Of a DNA stretch of 11,330 nucleotides, positions 1 to 7,401 are shown piece by piece. A program made the position numbers and the translations under genes. Every line of letters begins with the position of its first letter. Position 1 is the stretch's first letter. Origin of the DNA: a bacterium (GTDB lineage Bacteria; Latescibacterota; UBA2968; GCA-2709665); contig JAQCGA010000069.1 in NCBI GenBank assembly GCA_027619145.1, positions 1 to 11,330 on the forward strand. Direction: 5' to 3'. The notes under the pieces are model-generated. The model did not search any database and had not been told where the DNA came from. It worked only from the letters and a program-made list of their open reading frames with translations.

Positions 1-34
1 GGTGCCCGGCTACGCCGGGCGGGGTGAGGGCACC
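1..34 (-). terminator. GC-rich hairpin after the last gene, possible terminator
   Basis: Read on the minus strand, the 34 bases after the stop of the second heparinase-type gene contain a perfect 7-base stem (GCCCGGC / GCCGGGC, plus-strand 4-10 and 14-20) around a 3-base loop. A second inverted pair (GGTGCCC at 1-7 and GGGCACC at 28-34) shares bases with it, so two alternative folds are possible. A hairpin directly behind a stop codon fits an intrinsic terminator. The window ends before any T-tract could be seen, so a REP-like GC palindrome is an equally good reading. Confidence 0.4.
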
Positions 35-3000
35 CTACATCCCAATCCTGAACTTATCTCCCTCCCCCGTCGAAAACACCACAAACCCCTCTCCCACCAG
101 CGTCTCAAAATTGAACTCCTCCTCCACCCGAAATCCCTCTCGGCCGTCCACTTCTCGAATCGTAAATACGTGATCCCCCACACGAACTCGACAGCCAGGG
201 TACGCAGGGCCTTTCGGGTGCTCTACATCACTCTGAAATTGTGACAGACCTCCGTCTTTTACCTTTCCTGCGCCCCGGATAAATCGCGGAAAATCTGCCA
301 GAAACACCCGGCTGCCTTCTCCCTCAACACCGACCTGCCCCACGCGGTACACCGTCTCCACCCCGGAAGGATGGGTCACATACATTACCTTCCCATCCAG
401 AGAGCCATCTTCCGGCAACCGAACATCCACGACCAGTTCACACCGGCTCGGCTCGCCAGTAAGATCACCTGCCAAACCCGTCACACTACCGGCATACATT
501 CGCACCTGTTCAAGAATCTCGTGCCCAACCCGCAACGCAGACCCGTCCAACACCTCCATCTGGAGCCCATTTCCAATCTCCGTCACCACACCTGCCCGGC
601 CAGACAACTCCACAAACCGCCCATCAGGCAACGCCGCAGAAACACCTTCACCCGAACCATTTATACCAATCACCCGCACCCCATCTCGTTCTACAATCCG
701 CAGCGCTACACCCGCTCCCTCAGAGGTCAACACCTCTACTTCCTGAACCACAGCTTCGCCCCGATGTGCTTCAATAACCGAAACGAACTGGCTTTTTCCG
801 CCTGTTTTACGCAGGCACACCACCGGGTATTTGAACTCATCCAGCTTCCCGTCATCCTCCTGTGCTCTGCGGATAGACGGCCCTTCACTCGTCAACAACC
901 GCGCAGAGCCGTTGCCCACAAAACGCACATCCACCTGCGTTCCTTCTCCTGCAAAATGTACCCCAAAATCACCCTGAACATCGGCAGCTCTCGTCTGCTT
1001 CAAATACCCGTACAACGCTTTGCCGGAACCACTCTCCCCCATCTCCCCATCTGCCGCTTTCATCTCTGGATCTACGCTCAGACGCTGGTTAAAATCCGCA
1101 GACCCGTGCAACAGATAGTCGTGCACCTCACCACCTTCTACTTCGAACACATCTATCACATAGCCGGTATCTTCCCCTGTGGGCACCAGCAACACCGATC
1201 GCCGATAGACCGTCGTATCATCGAACGCACCCGGTGCCTCTGCACAGATAAAACCCGATTCCTTTGCAGACGCAGGCCGATACGTCACCAATTTCCCCCC
1301 CGTTTTCGTCTGCTCCCGGCCGTCCACAATTACCGTATTGTGACTCCCAGCCGAAGTCGCCCACTCCCGGTACTTCGTATGCGTATACCCAATATCCGAA
1401 AGCAGCTCTTGCCCGAAAACATCCAGCCCCATCGAAAGCGTATCGTAGTGATGATGCCCACCCCAGGGCCCATAACACAGCGTTGCACGCACGGCCTCCC
1501 TGGATCGTCCAACACCCAGAATCACATTTCCTGCACCCGGCACCAGATAATTCTCCGGAATCAGCGCCAGCAAATCCTCCTCGGTAACCCGTCGCTCTCC
1601 AACCGTGGACCGTCGGAACAGAGCGTATTCCACCTCCGAAACCGGTATGTTAGACTGCCCGGTCATCTCGTCTGCCGCTTCTACAAATCTCCCCATCGAC
1701 ATAATTCCGCTCGAACGATGACCCGGCAACGTCGCTTTCGCCCACGTATCGTTGGCCATCATTGTGCGACCGTCCGGCATGAACAGTCCCACCGGAATTG
1801 TGTACATTTGAGGCAAAAATGGCATTTCACCGTACACATCCATCCCACCCACTCCACTCAACACATCCGGCACCCGCAAAATCCCGCCGGTAATCATAGA
1901 GAAATAATTCACCGTATCTTCAGCCCAGTATCCATCGTACCCGTAACAATTATCAATCAATATTCGATATAAATCATACGCGTGCTGCACAAACTCCGGT
2001 TCATCCAGCACGCGTCCCACCAGCCCCAACCCCATAATGCGCCCCCCGTCATAATTCGTAGCCCGGTGAGGCACCTCCAGCGTATGCCGGATCGCTTCAT
2101 ACAGAAGATCCCGCTCAATTGCCGTACGCACATCCTGTCCGATCTGCTCTGAAAGCTGTTCAATTTCCCCACTGTCCGAAATCAGATCATACACCTGTGC
2201 CAGCGAATACGCCCGACCTGCGTCGGAAAATGGACTCATGTGGTAATTCCCCAAACGCGCAGACACAAACGGAAACGGTGGATCTTTATAAAAACTGTGC
2301 TCGAAATGCCCCACACGATCCGCATGCCCATAGTACGTACCCAGCCCATGCACCGGATAATTGGGATACACCTCTGCCAACCGTGCTAAAATCACCGCAG
2401 CCTTATGTGCATACCCCTTCTCCCCCGTCAACGCATAGGCCACGGCCAGCGGATTTGCCAGCCCTACGACGCGCTGTTGTGTATACCCCAGCAGCATGTT
2501 TCCAAAAGAGTACCGCAACCCCTCATCGTCTTCCCAATACCGGTACCGCACCGCCTTCCCTGCCGGCCCAATTACTTCAAATTCTCCCACCGCCTCGTGC
2601 TCTGGCCCAGGAAAAACACTCCCGCAAACCTTACACCGCACGTGTTCCGGATCCTCTGGCGACCAATCCCAGAAATGATCTCGCCAGCCTCGCTTGCCCC
2701 GGTCCACAGGGCAGCGCGGCAACGGAAAATTCACCTGCTCGGAAATCTGCGAACGAATCTCTTCATCCGACATCTCCAGCGCTTTTCGACGATCCAGCGA
2801 AGAAACCAATTCATCCCGGTATTCCTTGGCCCAATCGTACGTCACAACCCGTTCCCTCGCCCGCTCTATCTCCGCACTCGTATAAAAAATGGGATGCGCC
2901 ACTGTTCTCGGAAACGGCTTTGCATCCTCCCAATACCGACGATCTCTGGAACAATCGATCCGCTCAACCATCTTCCAATCCCCCTCTAGACCCGGACCAC

Positions 3001-3076
3001 ACCCGGCCATAATTGCCATGGTGCCCAGCCCTGTACATTGTAAAAATGTGCGGCGCGTCAAATATTCGTCAGACAT
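35..3076 (-). CDS. Heparinase II/III-type polysaccharide lyase, Tat-exported lipoprotein
   Basis: This 1013-residue protein probably cleaves a uronate-containing polysaccharide by beta-elimination outside the cytoplasm; the substrate is unknown. I chose ATG 3076 over ATG 3118 because it puts a Tat signal at the N-terminus: R8-R9-T-F-L-Q, a hydrophobic stretch, then lipobox I-M-A-G-C with Cys26 as the lipidation site. No good ribosome-binding site precedes either ATG. Residues about 60-450 look like the alpha/alpha-toroid. They include a Cys cluster (C122, then C148-x2-C151). The beta-sandwich part carries the family signature G-H541-x-H543-x-D545, DIGY (561-564) and S-H579-N. A further roughly 150-residue beta-rich tail (about 860-1013) follows. 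The length is large for the family. The start overlaps the stop of a possible small gene by 8 bases. The family call is firm; lyase activity is inferred. Confidence 0.86.
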   Translation of the reverse strand: MSDEYLTRRTFLQCTGLGTMAIMAGCGPGLEGDWKMVERIDCSRDRRYWEDAKPFPRTVAHPIFYTSAEIERARERVVTYDWAKEYRDELVSSLDRRKALEMSDEEIRSQISEQVNFPLPRCPVDRGKRGWRDHFWDWSPEDPEHVRCKVCGSVFPGPEHEAVGEFEVIGPAGKAVRYRYWEDDEGLRYSFGNMLLGYTQQRVVGLANPLAVAYALTGEKGYAHKAAVILARLAEVYPNYPVHGLGTYYGHADRVGHFEHSFYKDPPFPFVSARLGNYHMSPFSDAGRAYSLAQVYDLISDSGEIEQLSEQIGQDVRTAIERDLLYEAIRHTLEVPHRATNYDGGRIMGLGLVGRVLDEPEFVQHAYDLYRILIDNCYGYDGYWAEDTVNYFSMITGGILRVPDVLSGVGGMDVYGEMPFLPQMYTIPVGLFMPDGRTMMANDTWAKATLPGHRSSGIMSMGRFVEAADEMTGQSNIPVSEVEYALFRRSTVGERRVTEEDLLALIPENYLVPGAGNVILGVGRSREAVRATLCYGPWGGHHHYDTLSMGLDVFGQELLSDIGYTHTKYREWATSAGSHNTVIVDGREQTKTGGKLVTYRPASAKESGFICAEAPGAFDDTTVYRRSVLLVPTGEDTGYVIDVFEVEGGEVHDYLLHGSADFNQRLSVDPEMKAADGEMGESGSGKALYGYLKQTRAADVQGDFGVHFAGEGTQVDVRFVGNGSARLLTSEGPSIRRAQEDDGKLDEFKYPVVCLRKTGGKSQFVSVIEAHRGEAVVQEVEVLTSEGAGVALRIVERDGVRVIGINGSGEGVSAALPDGRFVELSGRAGVVTEIGNGLQMEVLDGSALRVGHEILEQVRMYAGSVTGLAGDLTGEPSRCELVVDVRLPEDGSLDGKVMYVTHPSGVETVYRVGQVGVEGEGSRVFLADFPRFIRGAGKVKDGGLSQFQSDVEHPKGPAYPGCRVRVGDHVFTIREVDGREGFRVEEEFNFETLVGEGFVVFSTGEGDKFRIGM

Positions 3077-3242
3077 CTTGCTGATCCACACCGGGCGATC
3101 CAACCGGCACCTTCCCATACATCAACAGACCAACCAATTCCGACACCGCAGCTTGCGAATCCCATTGCGTCAAACACCCCAGATGGCCCGTTGCACCGGG
3201 CACTGCCACAAACCCACAATAAAACGCTTCAACATGATTCAT
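3069..3242 (-). CDS. Possible small bridging gene, 57 codons, unknown
   Basis: I do not recognise this protein. The frame begins at ATG 3242, 14 bases before the ceramidase-like gene ends, and stops at TGA 3071-3069, inside the first codons of the heparinase-type gene. It would therefore link the two genes by overlaps at both ends (an in-frame ATG also lies at 3269). Its codons end mostly in G or T, like those of the neighbouring genes. The product (starts MNHVEAFYCGFV, ends GVDQQDV) has no signal peptide, membrane segment or known motif. No strong ribosome-binding site is visible. It could be a real leader or coupling peptide, the remnant of a longer gene, or a chance frame in a 152-base spacer. 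Confidence 0.3.
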   Translation of the reverse strand: MNHVEAFYCGFVAVPGATGHLGCLTQWDSQAAVSELVGLLMYGKVPVGSPGVDQQDV

Positions 3243-4527
3243 ACCGTACCACACCTCCGGCGAATACATTCTCCAGTCCAGGCATCAACGGACCGGACCA
3301 TACGCTGTACAGATAACTCGCAGACTCGTACCCTCCACGCTTCATCTCCACCGTATCCGGCGCATACCCATTGCAACCGTTCGTATACCCCAACAGCATC
3401 GCCCGCTTCGGTGCAACCGCGGCTTCCACAACCTCACCCAACGCGTACAGCGGTTCCACATTCAACCCAATCAGCGCCAGATCCCGGTTCAGCCACAACG
3501 TCTGCACCTGAAAATCTACTGTTTCGGGAATTTCCTTCCCCGCATCCAGGAGCACCAGTGCCTCTTCTGCATATCGTTCCGTCACCGAATTCTCACCCCG
3601 CATCGCCTCAATCTCTTCTCGGGTCCGATACATCTTCTCGCACGACGCCGTCACCGTCCGAATCGACCCTGAAAGTACCAGGTCATCAATCCGCTCAAAC
3701 GACCCGCCGGACAATACGGCCTCGGTCTCGGCAAGCAGATCTCGCCCAATTTCGGGCAATTCATCGTGCCGCATTGCCCGCCAGCGCTCCCCATCGGCCA
3801 CACGCCGGGGCCGCGCATCCGCACCAGATCCCTGTAAGAAAACCGGCAACACATCCGGACCGTACGCCTTCGAAAACGCAGCCCGCCATGCCCCCACAAA
3901 ATCCGCTGTAATCCGATACTGCGCACCTGTTGCCACCGGGTGACACGATACCCGTGCACATACAGCCGCAAGTGATCCATCCGCCCGTTTGAGCACCAAT
4001 ACCTGTAACCGGTTGTCCGCGCCACCGTCCGGGTTCGGCGCATTCAAAATCTTCCCATCCCGTTCCGGACGCCGATTCATAGGAACCATCGTCTTCCCCT
4101 CCCCCAACCACAGTGTCCCCTCGGCCAGGTTCTCCACCGCTTCCCTTGTCGCTGCTTCCACCTGGTCGTACAACCAGTCCCGGTACCGGTCTGAACCACC
4201 TGTCCGTCCCAGCTCCCGAAAGAGCCATCCCCGCGAAGGGAGCATGGGCCCTCCGTGCGTATGTGACGCATTCAGCATGACACTCTCCGCTGGACACCCC
4301 ACCACCTCTCCCAACCGAGCCAGCAGATCCGTTACCGTACCGTCGTTCGGAAACGTGCAAATATCCGCCGCCCCAAGGAGTGCCCGCCGCCCGTTCTCCT
4401 CCAGCACAATTGCCGTAAACGTCAGCGGATCGTTCACATCTTCAAAAAAATCATCCCGTCCGCCATATCCATGCATCCGCGTCTTAAACGGCGGTGTAAT
4501 CTCCTTCGTCGCAATCCCAAACCGCAT
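3229..4527 (-). CDS. Neutral ceramidase-like hydrolase (ceramidase N-terminal domain protein)
   Basis: This 432-residue protein has the fold of the neutral/alkaline ceramidase N-terminal domain, a zinc amide hydrolase. The likely zinc-site residues are all visible: N-A-S-H89-T-H91-G-G-P, S-C-H196-P-V, N-V-E358-P, and Y388 in the 380-391 loop (GYTNGCNGYAPD). Where true ceramidases have the nucleophile motif GDxSPN it has QGSGADARPR (232-241), as in many short bacterial members whose substrates are unknown. It also lacks the ceramidase C-terminal Ig-like domain. True ceramidase activity is therefore doubtful; an amide or ester hydrolase for a glycan or lipid-like product is more likely. No signal peptide is present, so it is probably cytoplasmic. 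ATG 4527 is preferred over ATG 4548 because GGAGGAG lies 6 bases upstream and the family start (MRFGIATKEITPP) begins there. It follows the nitrilase-like gene by 65 bases. Confidence 0.85.
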   Translation of the reverse strand: MRFGIATKEITPPFKTRMHGYGGRDDFFEDVNDPLTFTAIVLEENGRRALLGAADICTFPNDGTVTDLLARLGEVVGCPAESVMLNASHTHGGPMLPSRGWLFRELGRTGGSDRYRDWLYDQVEAATREAVENLAEGTLWLGEGKTMVPMNRRPERDGKILNAPNPDGGADNRLQVLVLKRADGSLAAVCARVSCHPVATGAQYRITADFVGAWRAAFSKAYGPDVLPVFLQGSGADARPRRVADGERWRAMRHDELPEIGRDLLAETEAVLSGGSFERIDDLVLSGSIRTVTASCEKMYRTREEIEAMRGENSVTERYAEEALVLLDAGKEIPETVDFQVQTLWLNRDLALIGLNVEPLYALGEVVEAAVAPKRAMLLGYTNGCNGYAPDTVEMKRGGYESASYLYSVWSGPLMPGLENVFAGGVVRYESC

Positions 4528-4533
4528 CTTGTT

Positions 4534-4540
4534 CTCCTCC
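4534..4540 (-). promoter_or_regulatory. Ribosome-binding site deciding the ceramidase-like start
   Basis: On the minus strand GGAGGAG is followed by a 6-base spacer (AACAAG) and ATG 4527. The site lies inside the alternative longer frame that begins at ATG 4548, which argues for the shorter protein. Confidence 0.75.
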
Positions 4541-4592
4541 GGAAACATGTCTTATCCGCATCCCCCAACTTCCAATTCTGTCACCCACACGT

Positions 4593-6386
4593 TCAATGCC
4601 ACGGCCCCTTCTCTGGCCGATATTTCATGATTACTTCATTCGACGTCGGCAGAATTCCGTAGAGTTCCGGCCTCCTCCTCGAAAACACCATTTCTCGCCA
4701 TCCCGCGCCTTGCGCCGGAATATCTTCCGTAAAGTACTGTGAAATTCCACTTTCTCCTCGCTTCGGCTGCTCTATTTTCTTTCCCGCGTAATATACTTTC
4801 TTCTGTTCAAAATCAATGTCGGTAACAACCACACCTTCCCGTTGAAAATTCGATCCCGCCAGAATGTACCCATACGGATCCACCACCACACTGCGCAGAC
4901 CCGGGTCTGAACTATTCCAATGTGCACAGGCCACCCAGAACCCGTTATCCACCGCCCGTGCCCGTAACAACAATTCATTATTGAACCCGTCTGCTCCCCA
5001 CATCTGACTCGGGTCGAACATCATCTCTGCACCCTTCAACGCCAGCGTGCGTGCAACCTCATACGTGTACAGATCACCACACGTCTGCACCCCAATCCTC
5101 GCAAAATCTGTATCGAACACCTTGATTTCCGGGAACCCCTTTGTCCAGTAAATTGGCTCTTCGAACACCAACTTTCCTTCCCGGTTCCAGATCCGAGCAA
5201 CGCTGACCTGGCTCGAATCCCCCAACCCACCAATGATCACATATGCCTTCATTCTCCGCGCCCGATCGGCCACCATGTTCATCACTTTCTGCGTCGTCTC
5301 ATTGTACACCTTCGCGCTCATCTCAGAAAGAAGCACCACATCTGGTTGCTGCTTCGCCGCTTCATCCAGCACCCGCAACATCACTTCAGGCACCCGGTCA
5401 TCCTGCCACATCTCCTCCGGCGAAAAATATCCTACGGCAACCCGTGCCGTACGCTTCTTGAACTTCGGCAGTGCAGGCCTCTCCCACTTCTGGGCCAACG
5501 GAGTAAACGCCTGCCGGTCTCCCAGATTATTCACAAAAAAAATGTTTTCCCCTTCATTGAACGGCGCATACGGATCTTCTTTTCGACGGTCCAGATCAAT
5601 CACCGTCGTTGCCACCCCGTCTCCATACCCTGTATCTGCCACCGGGGTTCCCACCCGGTTCAACACCATACTCCGCCCCCAGGCTGCGCCCTGCATACCC
5701 ATCTCGTACCGATTGGTGATATACGCACGTGGATCTGCATACATCGCCGTTACCAGGAACGCGTGGCTATCCAGCGCCCGTGCTTTCAGCAGCGGCACCC
5801 ACTGGAAGTGCTCCCGGAAACGCTCTGGGAAATGTTGCCATACCAGAATCTCCGCCCCCTTCATCCGTTGCACTCCGTACACTTCTGGAAAATAGAAATC
5901 CGTTCCCAAACTCAGTCCCAGAACACCGAAGTCCGTTTGAAATACCGGCAGATCATCTCCCGATGCCATCTTATCATCCGGCAATACGTGCGACTTGCGA
6001 TACTTCCCTACCACCTCACCTTTTCGACCCAACAACACCGACGTATAGAATTGCCTGCCATCTGCACCTTCTTCCAGCATCGCCACAACCAGGTACGAAC
6101 CGTGTGTTCGCGACACCTTCATAAACGCCGCCAGATCTTCCTTCTCGAAACCTTCTCGAAATGAAAGAAACGGCGTCAGTGGCACAACGATCAGATCGTT
6201 GGCAACCCCTTTTCCAGCCACCTGAATTCGCCCAATCACATCTTCTTGCGTCCAGGTTTTTTTATCATCTAGCAAGCAAAGCGTACTGATCCGTACCTTG
6301 CGTGACACCGGTTTTCCCTCAGCCCAAACCTCCGAATGCCTCACGCCGACAACAAACAGAACCAGTATCGTAATTAAGAGTTTCAT
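4593..6386 (-). CDS. Exported tandem nitrilase-fold protein, first domain catalytically degenerate
   Basis: This 597-residue protein contains two carbon-nitrogen hydrolase (nitrilase-fold) domains behind a Sec signal peptide (about 1-22, likely cleaved after V-W-A). The family uses a Glu-Lys-Cys triad to cut amides or nitriles. In domain 1 (about 30-270) Lys131 (GKYRK) is kept, but Leu70 replaces Glu in VVPLTPF and Gly161 replaces Cys in LGLSLGTDFYFPE, so this half should be inactive. In domain 2 (about 313-530) Glu355 (LLSEMS) and Cys436 (VQTCGD) are present; Lys416 is a candidate third residue but its loop is unusual. A tail of about 70 residues follows. AAAGGT about 6 bases before ATG 6386 supports the start. 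An extracytoplasmic nitrilase-type enzyme is uncommon, and multi-domain membrane Lnt is a different architecture. The substrate is unknown; an amide on the glycan degraded by the flanking lyases is a guess. Confidence 0.85.
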   Translation of the reverse strand: MKLLITILVLFVVGVRHSEVWAEGKPVSRKVRISTLCLLDDKKTWTQEDVIGRIQVAGKGVANDLIVVPLTPFLSFREGFEKEDLAAFMKVSRTHGSYLVVAMLEEGADGRQFYTSVLLGRKGEVVGKYRKSHVLPDDKMASGDDLPVFQTDFGVLGLSLGTDFYFPEVYGVQRMKGAEILVWQHFPERFREHFQWVPLLKARALDSHAFLVTAMYADPRAYITNRYEMGMQGAAWGRSMVLNRVGTPVADTGYGDGVATTVIDLDRRKEDPYAPFNEGENIFFVNNLGDRQAFTPLAQKWERPALPKFKKRTARVAVGYFSPEEMWQDDRVPEVMLRVLDEAAKQQPDVVLLSEMSAKVYNETTQKVMNMVADRARRMKAYVIIGGLGDSSQVSVARIWNREGKLVFEEPIYWTKGFPEIKVFDTDFARIGVQTCGDLYTYEVARTLALKGAEMMFDPSQMWGADGFNNELLLRARAVDNGFWVACAHWNSSDPGLRSVVVDPYGYILAGSNFQREGVVVTDIDFEQKKVYYAGKKIEQPKRGESGISQYFTEDIPAQGAGWREMVFSRRRPELYGILPTSNEVIMKYRPEKGPWH

Positions 6387-6392
6387 ATCAGG

Positions 6393-6400
6393 ACCTTTCT
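6393..6400 (-). promoter_or_regulatory. Ribosome-binding site of the nitrilase-like gene
   Basis: AGAAAGGT on the minus strand stands 6 bases before ATG 6386. It supports the start that places the signal peptide at the N-terminus. The 72-base gap that holds it shows no clear promoter or hairpin. Confidence 0.55.
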
Positions 6401-6458
6401 ACCGCTACATTGCTGTTTCGTAAAAACACTCTCCAGACGAATCGAGCTTTAAAATTTC

Positions 6459-7295
6459 TCAACAAACCTCGTCCAACAAGCCTAACAGATTCGCCCCTTC
6501 AATCTGCGCTCGATCGTCTGCACTCAAAAACGGCATGTGCGAAAACAAGCCGAACGTCTGCGGAAAACTCAGAAAATCCAGACATGGCGTAAAGTCTGAT
6601 GCCCACAGCAACCGCCCCACACCGTACGCCTCTATCAGCGCTTCCACATACGGCCAGGCTGCCCGATGAGGATAATCGTATCTCGGTTCCGTCAGCGCAT
6701 AAAATCCGCTCAACTTCACCTGCACGCCCGAAAACCGCGCCAGCGCCAGAACGTGGGAAAGCTCCTCAACCGACGCCGGAGTGGACGCACTTGCAGGCGG
6801 CGGCAACCCCAGGTGCGACACCACCACGCGCAGTCCCTCGTGCCGCCCCAGCACATCCCCCCACGCAACCCAATCCTCTCCCTTCGAATTCACACTCACG
6901 AGCCACCGATGTTCTTCCATCCACGCCCACAAGTCATCGGGCACCGCTCGCAGAGCCGCAGTAGCTTCTTCCCCAAAAACATAAAAACTCAACCCCACAA
7001 ACCCCTGTTCCCGAAATACTTCCAGTTCCGCCACTGTTGGCGGCTGTTCTGCATCTGCAGATCGAACCGGCCGCACCCAATCGTACTCCGCTGCCATACG
7101 CGCCAAATAATCTCCATTGTCCGCGCACCACGGTGCCCCCGAATATCCCACCACCAGCACCGCCTCTACCCCATGGTCTTTCGCCAAAGATGCATAACAT
7201 GCCGCCTCGTCCATCTCCACCCCAGGACGCGCTACAAACCCGCCCTGATATCCGCCTTCAAACAAATGAATATGCGCATCTGCACGCGCGCCCAT
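6459..7295 (-). CDS. Amidohydrolase-2 / lactonase-like TIM-barrel hydrolase
   Basis: This 278-residue protein is a metal-dependent hydrolase of the amidohydrolase-2 group. Visible metal-site residues are H8-x-H10 on the first strand, H161 in VVSHLG, and D234 in LLWASDFTP. The stretch KLSGFYAL followed by GVGRLLWASDF resembles the sugar-lactonase branch (L-fuconolactonase-like, COG3618). The strand-5 position often held by His in decarboxylase-type members is Asn136 (WLVSVNS), which also fits the lactonase side. In this cluster it could open a sugar-acid lactone or hydrolyse an amide from depolymerised glycan; neither is proven. It has no signal peptide, so it is likely cytoplasmic. ATG 7295 was chosen over ATG 7325 because GAGGAGGTG sits just before it and the HxH motif is then near the N-terminus, as in the family. 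The downstream nitrilase-like gene follows after 72 bases. Confidence 0.82.
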   Translation of the reverse strand: MGARADAHIHLFEGGYQGGFVARPGVEMDEAACYASLAKDHGVEAVLVVGYSGAPWCADNGDYLARMAAEYDWVRPVRSADAEQPPTVAELEVFREQGFVGLSFYVFGEEATAALRAVPDDLWAWMEEHRWLVSVNSKGEDWVAWGDVLGRHEGLRVVVSHLGLPPPASASTPASVEELSHVLALARFSGVQVKLSGFYALTEPRYDYPHRAAWPYVEALIEAYGVGRLLWASDFTPCLDFLSFPQTFGLFSHMPFLSADDRAQIEGANLLGLLDEVC

Positions 7296-7298
7296 ACA

Positions 7299-7307
7299 CA
7301 CCTCCTC
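7299..7307 (-). promoter_or_regulatory. Strong ribosome-binding site deciding the amidohydrolase start
   Basis: GAGGAGGTG on the minus strand is a near-perfect anti-16S match, with its AGGAGG core 5 bases before ATG 7295. It lies inside the longer frame from ATG 7325, so the 278-residue product is preferred. It is the strongest ribosome-binding site in the window. Confidence 0.8.
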
Positions 7308-7362
7308 TTTTCCATTGTATTTCAAGAATCATCCACCAGCTATCTACCCGAATAAGAGAACC

Positions 7363-7401
7363 CATTTTGCAATTTGAAATTTTCATTTTGCAATTTGAAA
7401 T
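7363..7401. repeat. AT-rich tandem direct repeat, two 18-base copies, 21-base period
   Basis: CATTTTGCAATTTGAAAT occurs at 7363-7380 and again, identically, at 7384-7401, separated by TTT. It is much richer in A and T than its surroundings. It straddles the 3' end of the M20 gene: the right-hand copy encodes the last residues (FQIAK) and most of the stop codon. Similar AT-rich short-period repeats, whose spurious translations read like FQIA or NLQFA, are familiar to me from Planctomycetota-like genomes. That link is from memory, not a search. Confidence 0.85.

Noticed and set aside
371..1972. A 533-codon open frame on the plus strand, opposite the second lyase gene
   Set aside because: It is rich in His, Pro, Arg and Thr with no domain, and lies wholly antisense to a gene with clear family motifs. 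It is a by-product of the codon bias of the real gene, as are the other long plus-strand frames (e.g. 2119-3012, 2889-3911, 5346-6164, 7650-8642).
3186..3201. Hairpin GCCCG-TTGCAC-CGGGC between the ceramidase-like and lyase genes as a terminator
   Set aside because: The stem is only 5 base pairs, it has no T-tract on either side, and it lies within the possible bridging frame.
3069..3269. Frameshift that would append the small frame to the ceramidase-like protein
   Set aside because: The ceramidase-like frame already ends at the usual family length (shortly after the GYTNGCNGY and PGLEN segments), and the small frame shows no family similarity, so a broken gene is not needed to explain it.
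4593..6386. Apolipoprotein N-acyltransferase (Lnt), which also carries a nitrilase domain
   Set aside because: Lnt has several membrane helices before a single nitrilase domain. This protein has only an N-terminal signal segment and two soluble nitrilase folds.
7308..7382. A promoter before the amidohydrolase gene in the AT-rich gap
   Set aside because: TTGCAA- and TTGAAA-like hexamers occur, but none has a convincing -10 box at 16-18 bases; they come mainly from the AT-rich repeat.
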